Below are positions 10,336 through 23,096 of a stretch of DNA of 64,000 nucleotides, one piece after another. Position numbers and translations under genes: made by a program. The notes below the pieces were generated by a model. It worked only from the letters and a program-made list of their open reading frames with translations. It did no database searches and had not been told where the DNA came from. Origin of the DNA: Chromobotia macracanthus (Eukaryota > Chordata > Actinopteri > Cypriniformes > Botiidae); NCBI GenBank assembly GCA_036877525.1, contig JAZGTH010000031.1, forward strand, positions 5,250,501 to 5,314,500, read 5' to 3'. The first letter of the stretch is position 1; every line of letters starts with the position of its first letter.

Positions 10336-12817
10336 TTAGAAGCTGACCAGAGCATACACCATACTGAAAGAAAGAGAAGGAGGGGGATAAAGAGAGAAAT
10401 TAATAAAGAGACATACTCATGGGGTCTCATATACAAACTTCCACCTTCTTAATTAAAGATTTTAATTAAGACATTTATGGACGTATTAACTTAAACTTAA
10501 TCTCTCCAAATAGCGCAACAGTTCCAGTCTTAGAGGGCCACCTTCCTGGTTTATTTTAGCTCCAAACCTGAACCAGCTAGTAAAGGCAGGTGTGTTGGAG
10601 GAGGGTTGGGCCTAAAATCTGATGGACCCACCAGGGCTGCAGCTTGACACCCCTTGTTGTAGATAATGATGTCACAGTGGTTCATTCCTCAAAGTATTTT
10701 TAACATTATTAAAACAAACTGAATCCAAGGGATCTAAAGCTTGGAAAATGAATAGAACTTTCTTCAACAATCAACATATTTGAGATAATCATGTCTACAT
10801 GCCAATGTTGTTCAAATCCCAAACCCAGAGTATAAACAATGATAAGAATGATGCTAAAATCATGTTTAAATGACACATCTGGCAGGCATTTTTATCCAAG
10901 ACAACTAACAGTGCATTCAAGGTATGCATTTTCTCAGTATGTGTGGTCCTTGAGGATTGAACCCATGACCTTTGCGTTGCTAACCCAATGCTACAGGAAC
11001 ACAACAGACTAGACAGTGAATGACAGCCATGACTGTACCTGTACAGATAGTAGAAGAAGGAGAGAAGGTAGAAACCCAGTTTGCACCAGGACTCTTTTTG
11101 GCAGTAGTTTAAAATGTCTGCATTCATCACACTCACTGGATCATACATAACCTCAGAACCATCAGCAGGACGGTGGAAAAACCTGAGAGAGAGAGAAGAG
11201 ATGGAGTAAAGACCATGTTTCTGAATTCTTGCCGACAAGTAACAGATGTGAATGAGAGTTCGTACCTCCAGAGATGATAGAGGAGCAGAGGGATGTTGAG
11301 ACCTAGAGTTACCCACTCCCCTGCACACATGAACATCAGACAGAAGAGCCCATGGATGGAATACTCTGGAACCACCAGCTGCAAAAGGGTTACAAATAGT
11401 CTGAAATGGATCTGAGAGCTTTTGATGGTGTAAGTGTTTTCATAAGTGTTTCATCCCTTACAAAATATAATTTTGTGGTTCTTTGGAGACACAAAAGGCT
11501 CGAAGGTCTTCTCTTCAACTTCTACACATTTACATTTCATTTATGCGTTTGGCAGACACTTTTATCCACGACAACTAACAGTGCATTCAAGGTATGCAAT
11601 TTATCAGTCCATGTGTTGCCTGGAAATTGAACCCACACCCACATCACAAATCTTTAAAATGATAGTTCACTTAAAATTGAAAATTTTGTTGTTCGTTATC
11701 TTCATATCATTCCAAACCTCTCAAAACCCTGTAAAACTGGAATTATGTTGATTCTGCTTTTTTTTCCATACTATGCACATAAAGGGTGATGGAGGCTCTC
11801 ACAAACATTCTGATTAACATTTTGTGTTTCACAGGAGACAGAAAGCCATATGGCTTTGGGACACTGTGACAGCAAGTAAATAATTAAAGAACTTCCATTT
11901 TTGAGTAAATTGTCTCCTTAAGCACTTGTTCAAACTGGCTTTGTAATCTACCACAATTTCACTCACCCTTCGGAGGAGGTTGCAGATTCTCTCGATATTT
12001 AGAATTCTTTCCCTCTGAGGACACATAGAAAAACCCAGTAAGATTTGTAGCAGTACACATCTGCTGAAATAATTCTGTATTGTGTTCATGCATGTTTTGT
12101 GTGTGTGCATATGTGTGCATGTGTTCTGCAGAGTTCTTTTTGAACCCGCTGTTCACAGTCGGCAGAGTGATGCTGTGTAGTTGATGCTGTGTGAAAGAAA
12201 TCGTGATCTAACACAACCCTTACCGCTCTGGTGGGGTTGCTCTGATCGATGGGATTTTTGAAGTCGTTGCGCAGCTCATCAAAAGCAATAATCTAGATAC
12301 ACAACAAACAGAATTCTTGTTACCTGAGCAATTGTAACATCATTGGAGAGCATTTAGGAGTTCATAGGTGTGTATATAAACAGGTTTAAGACAGGTGCTT
12401 CTTACATCATATTAAATAATTACACCCTTTCTGCCTGGATATCTTTAAATTCTCCTCACTTCATATTCTTTTCTTTTTCTAAGTTTTCTAAAGCTATTCC
12501 AGCAGCTTCGGGCTATATTTTCCTCTCAATCCTTTCCCCATATAGATCCATATCTCCTGCAGTCCTCACTTCATTGTCCTCTGTAAACAGATGCAGTTGC
12601 CATGGTGACTGAATCAGCCCCTAAGTGGGAGTCATGGTTACTATAGAAGTGAGTTCACAATCTTATTGGCTGAAAGCCATAAAACGATGGGGGGGGTAGT
12701 ATCAGGACAAAATTACGGTTTGATAAGCATTCTCAATAACATGGTTTCTCACCGACATGCAGTCATGCACAGACTCTCAGCCTCCCCCAATCGATGTCTC
12801 TTTGCTCGCTTCCCTCT

Positions 12818-12892
<75 letters not shown>

Positions 12893-14222
12893 AAATGACT
12901 CATGTTTAGAATCTCTCCCACTCCTGTCATTAGTCAATACTCAGTCATTTCAAGTCTGTTTCTTAATGGCCCTTTAAATGTCTTAGATGGTCTGCGATCT
13001 AGTGCCAATCTGAAAATATCTTAACTTCGATTAGGAATTTCAGGGCTTGTGTTTTTTTAAGGCCTGTGTCTTGGTTCTGGGGTTTTACACTGTACCAGTT
13101 CTGTCTCACGACTAATGCAGCCTCCAATATGTAGAATACAGATGATGTTGAAGTCTCTTGTTGTGTTTGTGTAAATTTCATTTGTAATTCTACAGACAGT
13201 GGGTCGGCTAAGAGTTCACATTTGCTGTTGACGTCTTCCTCTTCTGTTTTGTACTCTCTCTAAACTATTTTTTTGTATGTGTGGATGAATCTTACAAAAC
13301 ATGTTTAGGTCACATTTCACAAAAATCAGAAGAAAATTGTATATTTAGCTTGTAAAATACAAATCACCTTTTTGCATTATTTCCAGGACAAATAAACCTA
13401 TTTTGCCTGCAAATTCTCCTTAATGTAATGCGTTTGAATGTTTTTAATGTCTTTTTTTGCAATTTCCATCATTCTCAATGGTGATTTTCATTTATTTTCA
13501 TTAGTCATAATATTATATATTGTACTGCTTTTAATCATCTGTGCCAAACTAAAACAATTGCTTAACAAAGGAAAATAAAAAAGGAAAATACTGTAAAATA
13601 TTGTAATACAATTATTTTTTATTTTTTTCAGCATAAAATAGGCTTTATTTTCTTAGAGCAGAAACAATCTTTTAATTATATATAATCACTCCTTTCACTA
13701 TATATTCACCTGTGTGTCTGTGCGCTAAATACAGTTGCACACAAATAAACTCACACCTCCTTACTGACTTTTTATCTTCTGTATCGTCTACATGTTCTGT
13801 AAATCATTAATCATCAATTACTCAGACTGTCTGCTCTAATAATAACTAGTACATTTTATATATTCACCTCATGTAAAAGGCCTTGTTAAGGGCAGGGGAG
13901 ACAGCTTGGATAGACACACGCCAGTCTCTGTGCTCAGAAACTGGCACCACCACACACACACATTCACACTCACACAGTGAGATGCTTGGCAATGATATGG
14001 ATTGAAGTGCCAGCTCAAAATGTAAGTGTGACAGTGCTGCAGGTAACAAGTCAAGCTCTTATATGCACCTTCATAATCATGTAGTATTAAATACCCAAGA
14101 TCCATGTCAAGGTGTGAAACTACAGACAGCTTTAAACTTACCTGCCAGATGACGAAGAAGATGAGGGCAGCGCAGAGCACGAGTGTTAACATGTAGCAGA
14201 AGGCAGCAAAGGTGAAGGCCAT
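10336..14222 (-). CDS. cnih2: Cornichon homolog 2, AMPA receptor auxiliary protein
   Basis: Six coding exons on the minus strand: 14222-14142, 12292-12224, 12014-11967, 11378-11266, 11182-11039 and 10363-10336. They sum to 483 nt, 160 aa plus stop, the same length as human CNIH2. The protein opens MAFTFAAFCYMLTLVLCAAL (first membrane helix), then IIAFDELRNDFKNPIDQ. Next comes the 16-residue segment RERILNIERICNLLRR, carried by its own 48-base exon. Then follow LVVPEYSIHGLFCLMF (second membrane region), HRPADGSEVMYD, NADILNYCQKESWCK, FYLLSFFYYLYS and MVYALVSF. The 16-residue insert is present in CNIH2 and CNIH3 but absent from CNIH1/CNIH4, and the HRPADGSEVMYD stretch favours CNIH2. Family role: ER export of AMPA receptors and slowing of their deactivation at synapses; an ER/Golgi and plasma membrane protein. 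All junctions are GT-AG and in phase. Looks functional. Confidence 0.95.
10512..10665. repeat. hAT-like nonautonomous element
   Basis: Contains GTTCCAGTCTTAGAGGGCCA, TTTAGCTCCAAACCTGAACC, AGGCAGGTGTGTTGGAG and GACACCCCTTGTTG. This order matches a common fish short hAT-type element whose ends read as a gapped inverted repeat around AGGGCCAC. Lies in spacer sequence of the last cnih2 intron. Confidence 0.45.
10870..11003 (-). repeat. tRNA-derived SINE copy A
   Basis: On the minus strand it runs GTTCCTGTAGCATTGGGTTA, then a B-box-like GGGTTCAATCC (plus 10964-10954), then the fish core AACTAACAGTGCATTCAAGG and the GGCAG...TTTTATCC tail region in reverse. It lies 36 bases from cnih2 exon 5. Copy B at 11526-11640 has the same orientation. 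Confidence 0.6.
11526..11640 (-). repeat. tRNA-derived SINE copy B (truncated)
   Basis: Reads on the plus strand as ACATTTACATTTCATTTATG, TTGGCAGACACTTTTATCC, AACTAACAGTGCATTCAAGG and ATTGAACCC. It matches copy A over the core but stops before the A-box end. Located in cnih2 intron 3. Confidence 0.6.
11654..11880. repeat. Cyprinid interspersed repeat, GATAGTTCAC copy
   Basis: AAAATGATAGTTCACTTAAA, then TCATTCCAAACCTCTCAAAA and a tail with CACTGTGACAGCAAG. It abuts SINE copy B. Confidence 0.5.
12821..12891. repeat. (AT)n(AC)n compound microsatellite
   Basis: About 13 AT units followed by about 22 AC units, in cnih2 intron 1. Confidence 0.95.
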
Positions 14223-14552
14223 GGCTGTGCCGGCCAGCCTGACAGTGAAACGGGTCGAGAGAGGGCAAAGGGGAATCTTCCCCTGCTCTCTCTCTCTCGC
14301 TCAGTCTTTCTCGTTCTGTGTTACAGTGTTTCCCGCACTTTTACACTGCTGCCAGCCACTTTCCTCTGTCCCTTCTCTGGAAGATCGGGGTCCAGGTGAG
14401 GATGAAGAGAATTACAGAAGAATCTTCTCGTTTGGAGCTGCAGATACAAGGTGTCTGGATTTCTCTGCTTCTGTCTGTTGGTTATCCTCCTCCGCTGGCT
14501 GGAGCGTCTTGAAGCATGTGTGCTGGAGTGTGTGTGTGTGTGTAATTCTCTC

Positions 14553-14579
14553 TTTCTCTCTTTCTCTCTCTCTCTCTCT
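14553..14579. repeat. Imperfect (TC)n tract
   Basis: CT-rich run upstream of the cnih2 start codon, which reads as GA-rich in the cnih2 5' flank. The whole 14280-14700 stretch is pyrimidine-rich on this strand. Confidence 0.7.
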
Positions 14580-16373
14580 GCCTGGGTGCTGTCCAGACAA
14601 CTGCTGGAGCTGTTTCCGCTTTTCACTCTTATTGCAATCTCTCTCCCCTCTCTCCTGTATTCCTTCACTTGCTCTTCACTCTCTCTCTGTCTTTCTTTCT
14701 GATTGGCAGAGGGGGTTTTGTATGTGTCCCCTCCCCCCCGTTGCTATGATCAGTGGTGCACACTGGGCCACACACCTTATAAAGAAAACCTCAAAAATAT
14801 ACTGTTGGCACAACGGCCACTGGAGGATGAACGTCGTCTGTGAAAGATCTGAAACACAAACATTGCTTTGAGTTGTGAAGTAATAAACAGCTAAAGCCAT
14901 TTGACACCTTTCTAAATTGATGGATGATTGTTGAAGGGCAATTACTATTGGAGGTATTTCTGATTGTGGTCACAGCAATCAATAACATGACACTTACGAT
15001 CTACAATCAATAGGTCTTTTAATGATTAGGTCTTACAATCATTCATCTTCTTTTAGACTATAAGGTCATTAATGAGTTTTAAATGCTAATATATGTGTAT
15101 TTATGTATAATGGACAAACATATATGAATAATAGAATGGTCTTGATGTAATCTTACTATAAACTCATTACCTTCCTAAACATTTACATACTTGACAAGTG
15201 ATTTTGTACAACATATGGCTTTAGTACAGTTCCTTACTCTTGACTTCAATCATCCATAAACTGAGTTCTAATTAGTGTTCCATATTTAGATTTGCAGTCA
15301 TGCATGAAGCCATAACAACACGGCAATGACGTACAATCTTTCTAAACAGTCTAAACATGAGTAAACAATGACAGCTGAAATAATGGTAAATAATGGTTAA
15401 CTAAGTTAGCTGTGTTACATGATGCTAGTATATTAGTCTCACCTACCTGTGTTTTCTGAAGCAGCAGTGCAAGTCTGTCGACGTCTATTCTTGTTCTCTT
15501 CATTTTTCTCCAATCAATCTGGGTCGACACCATGTCAGAAATCTCTGTTCTGTCTTGCTCTGGGTGTCACTGCTGGTCCCATAACAGTTTCTCATTGGCT
15601 GATTGGTGCTCTGAACAGGTACGCAAAGCCAGAAGCAAAAGACGCATGAACGTGTTGGTCGTATTTTTCTTTTTCATGTTGTGCTTCACTTGCTTTTTGA
15701 TCATGCGTAGCTTTCAGAAGCCTGACACTTCATTAACTTAGCGCACCCCCCCCCCCCTCCATGCCTTACCCTCTCTCTCTCCCTCCTTCATTACCTTCTC
15801 TGCCTGTCTTTTTTTGTTTTTACACATTCAATCATTCCCTGCTGCTGTTTGGTCTAAAAATCAGAAAAATTATAAACATCCCTGTATACCCCACTCCCAA
15901 ACCTGATTGAGATTTTTAGAGCAAAAACATGATTTTTTACCTGACTGTGACGTCCAACTACATTCAACAGTCTTCTCCACGCTTCTGTTTTCTGTCCTGC
16001 TTCCCAGCATACTCTCTCATTTCCTCGAGAGATATGAGGGGGCAGAGGGAGCTCCGAGTCTTTTCTTCTTTGGCTTCCCTTGTTTGTCTCTCACTCTTTC
16101 TCTCTCTCCCCTCCCTCTTTTATTCTCTCAGATCTGTCTCTCTCTTTCACAGTGTTACTTTCTTGATGAAAGTGCTTCTCTGTCACTAAAGAGATGAAGG
16201 GATGTTTCACTCTTTTTCTCCTTCAATATATGTCAAGTCTGTTGTTGTGTTTTGAGTGAAGCTGAATAGTCTTTCTAGTCACGTTCGATTGGTCCTTAAA
16301 TTTTCACCCCCCACCCTCACAAAAGTACACACAAATTTTGGGTTTTCATATTTAATGGTTTTTATACTGCACT

Positions 16374-16526
16374 CTAAAAAATGCTGGAAAAATATGAACA
16401 GAACACAGATGGGTTATAAATTACCCTATGCTGGGTTCTCTCAACTCAAAATGCTGGGTTGTTTCAACCCATGTTTGGGTTTTTTACCCCACACATTTTA
16501 CCCAGCCTGGGCTGAAATTAACCCAG
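16374..16526. repeat. GGGTT/AACCC palindromic repeat
   Basis: Alternating ATGCTGGGTT, TTTCAACCCATG, TTTGGGTTTTTTACCCCAC and TTAACCCAGCATTTTG units give strong internal inverted symmetry. This is a common fish nonautonomous element. Confidence 0.6.
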
Positions 16527-17800
16527 CATTTTGTCTATAGGACTGTATATAAGCTTGTTTCCTCACAGGGACCTAAAAATGTCCCCATGAAGTCAAAAGT
16601 TACTAGTATTAATATATTTGAGGGATACATTTAGTCTCCATAATGCAGTCAATACCAGGAACACACACACACACAGTACATGTCTACCACATTTCTTCAG
16701 TATAAAATGAGTTACCATATTGATCTTACACAGACCTATGTGTCATCTCTATATGAGATGCCATTTATCTTGTGTACATTCAGGTTCCCTGCCACAATTA
16801 CATCCATTTGTCTACATCCATTTTTTATCAATAACCCCAGGGGGTCTTATTTTCTTCTCCAACTATCTATATTTCCAAATGTTCTCCTCTCTGTTTATTG
16901 TGTATGATTTACGCGTGGGAAATATTCATTGCATTCCGTGAAAGCTGTTTGAAATATTTCCCAGGGTGGAAACACTGAATCATTCTGATATTGAGGCTTA
17001 TGATTTGCTTGTATTGTTTGTGTTATTGAGACTTGTATAGGCTCTTTTCCCTGCTTTCTAGTCACATTGATAAATGTCCTAAAGCATGCACAGCATCCTA
17101 GATGGATAATTCCAGCATGGGATCTCAACTACTGAAATCCAAGAGTACCACCTGGTGGATTCTTCCGCACTCTCTTCATTTACTTGTATGTTAAATCGCT
17201 CAATGTAAATGTAAAAGTAAATGTCCTCTTTATTTCGGGAAATGTTTTATTTACACTTGGCATGTATGCACATGTCCGTTTTAACATGACCCCATATACT
17301 AATATCGCTATGAATAACGGTTCAATTACAATCATATAGACAATTATTTATATATAATTACCTGCAATAATATCATGTATTCTGTAAATTGTATAGTAAA
17401 TAAATACATTGTCCTTATTTCTATATCTTTTTCCTATGTCTGTTTGTTCGCTATTTTATGTGAAGCTGCTTTGCAACAACGACAAAATTGTGAAAAACGC
17501 CAAAATGGTTAGTTGCATTCAAGTAACTAACACGAGCTTCAGGTGGTAAAAAAATATGTAAACCCTCCAAAATTAGCTGTTGACCATAGAAAATAAATGT
17601 AAAAAAAAAAGATTTAAACATATTAAAATAATAGATAATATCTGCATCTGAAAAATCACGTCTTCGTTTTCAAGCTTGAGCGGAACCAAAAGTTCGTGGA
17701 TACCCTGTTGCGTCACACCCGGACGATATTGTGCGAGCGCAGTATCGTGGAGCTCAGTTTTGATCAAACATATAAATCTTATTCACTCAGCGCCATTTAA

Positions 17801-20520
17801 ATGGCTGCCAAAAGTCAGATATGCTCAATATGGCTAGGATCCGAAACAGGGATTTTAAAAGGTAAGGGGTTTGCTTTTTCTACACATGGCTCACTTTTCC
17901 TAACTGGCTAGTAAGCAGTGTGTGGTACACGTGAGTTGACACCGTGTTCCGACCATTTAAATGTCCCCATGACTTATATTGTAATATCCTGTTATTATCT
18001 ATATTACATCCCAAGGGGTGAGTCTGAACAAAAAGCAGGCGTTTAACTTTTGTGAAATGAGCAGCTTGAGTCGGGATCAGGAGGTGTGTGTGATGGCTTG
18101 GGGAGATGAACACGAATCGGAGGTGAGAGGACCACAGTAATAGTATTTGATTATAATGATAATGTGACTGGCACTGACAGCATGCATCTATATATATACA
18201 TATATATATATATAAAATATATATATATATTTATACATATACATATATATATATGTATGTATGTATGTATGTATATGTGTGTTGTATTTGCAGGTGTTAG
18301 TGGGCAGTGTAAACGGCACAGTGAAGACTTTTAGCACGGATAAAGGGATCTTCACAGACAGCAGAGAGTGTGGAGATCCAACACAGGGCAGATTCACAGG
18401 ACTGGCTGTTACTGACAGGTGACAGCAAACACACCGGCTGATGCATAACACACAGTTTTAGGTTCATGACATTTGCATTCATGTATATCTCTATATCAAT
18501 TATTCAATTTGCAGTTCTTTGATCACATGTGTTGAGTCAGGACTGCTGAAGGTGTGGAAAGACGGCAGTACAGACACTGTAAGATCATCCGTAATTGGAT
18601 TTTTTTCCTGCATCTCTCATATGCATTTCTGTTATCAACCAACTCCGTCTGTCTGTTTTTAGGTGGAGGTAAATGTTGGAAATGGAGTTTGTAGAATGCG
18701 ACAGAATCCCTCACAGCGCCATTGTGTGGCAACAGGAGGGAAGGAGAATCCTCTCAAAGTGTGGGACCTGGAGAGGCCTGATAAAGCAATATTCACAGCC
18801 AAAAATGTATGCCTTAAAAACTAGAAATCTTTTAGCATCCTGTAGGTAATGATTACTTTGTTGTACTAACTGTGCCGTGGATGCTGTTAAATCCATCAGG
18901 TAGCTCATGACTGGTTGGATATGCGAGTACCCATCTGGGAGAGAGACATCGGTTTTATCCCACACTCTGACAAAATAGTAACCTGCACTGGACACCATCA
19001 GGTTTGTTTTTTTTACAGCATATGTAGTTGTAACAATACTAATGTTAAGTAAAGAATAATTTAGCTATTGTAAAATAAACCACCATGTTTTGTTTTTTTA
19101 TTCATTTGATAGTGTAAATAGTCTCAAACCATCATGCTTTTTCTTTTGTATGATATTTTATTATAAACATTTTTCTACAAATTTTTTTTTATTTTATTTT
19201 TTTATTTTAAATTTTTAAGTAGTATTATTTCTACTAATTAGTATTAAATTGTTTTTTATTAAATTGTAAAATTGTTTGATTTGTGTTTCATAATATTTTA
19301 AGGAGCACAAATGATTTTAATATTTTATAATTATAGTATGGTATAACTATAGTATAGTATATAATTACAGTTTCCTTATTGCACGCTTCCTCCATCAGGT
19401 CCATGTGTATGACCCCTCCACCCCTCAGAGGAGGCCTGTGATGGAGGCTAAGTATGGGGAGTACCCCCTCACAGCTCTCTCGCTGACTGCCAGCCAGGGC
19501 ACCGTAGTGGTGGGTAACACACATGGGGAGCTTGCCATGCTTGATCTCCGGAAAGGTAAGTAGGATGTGAATGCACAGTTTTTTTCTTTTTGGCAGGAGC
19601 AGAACCTGCTCAAATGCAGGTTCACTAGTTTGTATTGAGTCTTTTGCATAGTGTTTGTTGGGTTCTGGATCTGTGTGTATTATAGATGTATCCAGCCTGT
19701 CTTCAGATATGCAGTGTATTGTTAAACCCCTGAGAGAATTATGTTGTCTGACCCATCTGCTCACCTCTCTCTGCCTGTATTGTGCTGCAGGGCTTGTACG
19801 TGGGTGTCTCAAGGGTCTGGCAGGGGCTGTGCGGGGGCTACAGTGCCATCCATCCCTTCCACTGGTTGCCTCCTGTGGTTTAGATCGCTTTCTGAGAGTA
19901 CACAGCCTGGAGGACCGTTCCTTACAACACAAGGTATGAACACACAAGATACCAGATTTGTTTGGGCTGTACTTTTTGTCTTCGTTTATTCTCTGCATTT
20001 GATCTGATCTGTTGCATTTTCGTGTATAGACTCTCCTCTTATTTCCATCAGTTGCATGCACCATTTAATCAGAAGTGCCTCCCACTCAGTGTTCTGTTTG
20101 TATAAATGGCAATTTTATTACCATATTTTCTCTTTGCAGGTGTATCTGAAGTCACGACTCAATTGCGTCCTGCTTTCGAGCCGAGAATTGGAGGTAAGTG
20201 TCAGAGAGCATTGTTTTGATGATTCGCTGTTATGTAACTGTCTATCAACAGAAGCAGTAACAAGATGATTTGATACTGTACCCAAATGACTTTATATGAC
20301 TGTGTTAATATAATGACTCTACACGCCTCTCTTTCAGTCATCTAGTTTTGATGATACTGGAGATATAGAGGAGGTAAAGGCAGAGGATGAGGATGAAGAT
20401 GAGGTTTGGGATACCATGGAAACAGTTACAGAGAAATCCAAAAAGCGGGTGGCCCAGACAGATGAAGAAGCAGTTAAAGTGGCAGATGGAAAAAAGAAGA
20501 GAAAAGTAGCAAAGAAGTGA
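17801..20520 (+). CDS. wdr74: WDR74, nucleolar WD40 protein of ribosome biogenesis
   Basis: Ten coding exons: 17801-17861, 18016-18122, 18294-18418, 18515-18578, 18663-18806, 18900-19001, 19399-19555, 19791-19933, 20140-20193 and 20338-20520. They total 1140 nt, 379 aa (human 385). It starts MAAKSQICSIWLGSETGILK. WD-repeat signatures include TCVESGLLKVWKDG, VATGGKENPLKVWDLE, DWLDMRVPIWERDIGF, VTCTGHHQVHVYDP, VVGNTHGELAMLDLRKG and LASCGLDRFLRVHSLE-type segments (here VASCGLDRFLRVHS). The tail is acidic (EDEDEDEVWDTME) and ends in a Lys-rich stretch, KKKRKVAKK, fitting nucleolar localisation. In the family, WDR74 (yeast Nsa1) works with the AAA ATPase NVL in 60S maturation and exosome-linked pre-rRNA processing. 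All junctions are GT-AG and in phase; no damage seen. The ATG is chosen because it is the first in frame and aligns with the human start. Confidence 0.96.
18189..18284. repeat. (TA)n / (GTAT)n microsatellite
   Basis: AT-rich alternating tract followed by five to six GTAT units in wdr74 intron 2, ending about 10 bases before the exon 3 acceptor region. Confidence 0.9.
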
Positions 20521-20868
20521 TGGAAAAAGAAAAGTACAGTGTTTTTGTAAAGGACATTATTTTATAATTTTATACACAAAGTTCTTTTTAATGGGAACAA
20601 TTGTACCAACAATAGCCAAGTGGAAAAATGAATAACAATATTTTTAACAATTGTTAATATTAATTTTTAACAATTAATATATTTAACAATATTTATTGTT
20701 ATTACAGTTTCTCATTTGAAATGATGAAATGGTTTTGAACACCTGTGGAATAATGTAAAATATGGTTGTTGGATTGCCTACTAAATGTGAGCTGAAATAT
20801 ATAAACCAATGTAAAAAAAAAACGTACCATCTGCCATTGCATTTCTGAATTAAACAGAATAATGGAAG

Positions 20869-20874
20869 TTATTA
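20869..20874 (+). terminator. wdr74: Candidate poly(A) signal of wdr74
   Basis: ATTAAA, the common variant signal, 349 bases after the stop. No canonical AATAAA was noticed nearer. Confidence 0.35.
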
Positions 20875-23055
20875 AACAGCCTGTACATCACAGCACAGAG
20901 ATTCAGATTCAAAATCAGCCCAAGGTAGGAGCTGTCATTTTTTTATTCACAAGGTAAAAGTGAAAAACAAAATTTCCTAAATCTAAAATCAACACACAAA
21001 TGCTTCTTTAACAAGTGTGCATTTAGAGGAAATATTTTTTAAGAGAATCGTTTGTGTATAGTATGTTAATGGAATACTTTGTTTTTATTTCTGAAGGCAT
21101 CTTATACTTCTACTATATATTTCTTGATATATAGTACAAGTATAAGATGATACTGTAGGTGCATTTTTCTAAGGAAGGAAAAGAAACATCTGTCTGTGCT
21201 GGTTAAAAGACAGTAGCCTTGACTCTGAATGGTCATGCATAGCTTTGCTGTGTGGGTGTGTGTACACACAGTTTCAATCTTGACCATTATGCTATGCACA
21301 CTTGAACACACCCTATCCTAGCCCATTCTCTGATAAGATAAGGGACATCTTGGTTTGGCATAGAAAACATTGTAAAGGAGACACTTTGTAGTAACTGATA
21401 TGTAGTTTGAAATGCACAGATTCATTTTGTAAGCATGTTCCAAAGTAAAATACGTTACTTTATAACGGTAAGGAATCTAAATAAAGTTCACTGTACAGTT
21501 AAATACACTTCTGTACTAGCATTCTGTATATGGTTTTTAAGTATTTTTATGCACTTGTAAGTGGTATTCAAGGGCCTGATATGATTTTTATTAATGCAGT
21601 TTTTAGGGTGTTAAGTGAATCAGCCAGGTGATACCTTTGATGTTACAGTGGAAACCAAGTAAATGACAAGGTAAAGCACTAAGGAGCAAAGGGCATAAAT
21701 ATGGAAAGGGGAGATGCAGTATAACTACAACTCTGAGTTGTGAACTCTGAGACCTTGCTGGATGGAAGGGACGGTTTCATGATTGCTGACTGGGCACTAC
21801 AACAGAAATAAGTCCCAACACAAAAGCCTCAGAATTCCAGTAAATTTTGATCATAGCTAACCTGAAACACATAAATCATTCCATGTTTTGGGGCTGAGTG
21901 TATGTGTTAAAATGGAACATGAACTGCTGGGAAGATTTCATTTCCTCTTACATTTCTCCTTTAAAGAGGCAAAATAGCTGTAACTAACTCCAGAAGCCAA
22001 ATCACCTTGCTAGACTGCCTGGGTCACATGCATAATTCTTTTAGCAGATTCATAAAAGTAAAACACAAAATTTTGGGTTGTGGCTGGAGTGCTTTTTTTT
22101 TATCATGTTAAGAGATGAAGGTCACACCCAGATTTTGACCCTCAACATCCAGGCTTCTATCTGCCCAAGATTCTTATTCTGTGCTTAGGATGAGGATTCT
22201 TGTCGTACATTATTTAGTGCCTTTATTTTTGTGTTTGACAATTGAGATTCCCTCACACAGTATACTCATGTGCTCTTTAGCCCAACAATGGCAATAATTA
22301 ACCTTCTTGTCCAAGCATTTTATTATCCTGTTATAAAGTTTTCTTTTTTCTTTCTTTGATCAATGTTTAGAGTCCATAGTCTGTTTCTCTTTATTCTGAT
22401 CATCATCAATTTCTGTGCCATTACCAGTAATTAAGAGAATATGACCTAAATTACACTGATTATTGGTCACACACTGTTGGGGCAAAACTGCATGTAAACG
22501 GACTAATGTTGCCTAAATGTACCATAAAAAAATAAAAATGGGTTTTTGTTCTTCCATAACAGTAAATGATAAAGTAAAACGTTTGCTCCCTCTAGTGGTT
22601 ATTATAAAGTGACAGGAATTGTGAACTTGATGCAGTATTTGCATACTCTGTTTTAAGAAATGGACAGTACGCTGAGCACAAGGTTGCCTTTAAAGGTTTA
22701 AAATACATAAATGTATTGTTTTGCCTGTTGTTTGTGAGCACAAAATGGGGTCCGGAGCTAATCTTTGTGTAAGTTCATAGGTGTTCAGGATGTTGGATTT
22801 GAGGGGCAGGGCCAAAAGATGTTAAATATTGACGGCGAGTGTAATTATTAACTAAGCTTAACTCCAGATCACTTAAACTGGCCTCTCTCGGCCTGACATT
22901 GCACTGCTGACCAACTGATGCATGCCTCTCACCCACTCCCTCTGTCTTTGTGCTACTAGATTTATAGTTCCTTTTATTTTTTTTATTCGTTAATTTGCCT
23001 TAAAAAAATCTTTCTTTAATCTCTGTGTATTTGTCTTTCTTGATTCTTTGATACA

Positions 23056-23096
23056 ATGTCAAAAACCTGGGCTCTTGGGCAGGAGAACTATGAAGG
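23056..23096 (+). other. Possible orphan first coding exon
   Basis: An ATG in fair context (GATACAATGTC) opens MSKTWALGQENYE and meets a strong donor (GAAG followed by GTAAGTAG). A plausible acceptor (TTTCATTTCAG) lies at about 24456, and joining there adds only about nine residues before a stop. I do not recognise the protein. It may be a noncoding transcript, the start of a longer gene with exons I cannot see, or chance. Confidence 0.2.

Larger units (their letters stand above)
14223..17800. other. Divergent spacer between cnih2 and wdr74
   Basis: Holds the 5' flanks of both genes and no recognised coding sequence. A minus-strand stretch ending at 15438 (ACACAG then GTAGGTGAG) has a good donor-like junction and could be a 5' noncoding cnih2 exon, but nothing proves it. 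The 200 bases before wdr74 contain several CG dinucleotides (CACCCGGACGATATTGTGCG at about 17717), as expected of a housekeeping promoter. Confidence 0.5.

Noticed and set aside
14212..14871. 219-codon plus-strand frame
   Set aside because: Antisense to cnih2 exon 1 and its pyrimidine-rich 5' flank; low-complexity Ser/Leu content from CT repeats.
15438..15534. Minus-strand frame opening MVSTQIDWRKMKRTRIDV with a good donor at 15437
   Set aside because: Not recognised and no matching downstream coding exon seen; at most a cnih2 5' noncoding exon.
19288..20064. 258-codon minus-strand frame
   Set aside because: Antisense shadow of wdr74 exons 7 and 8.
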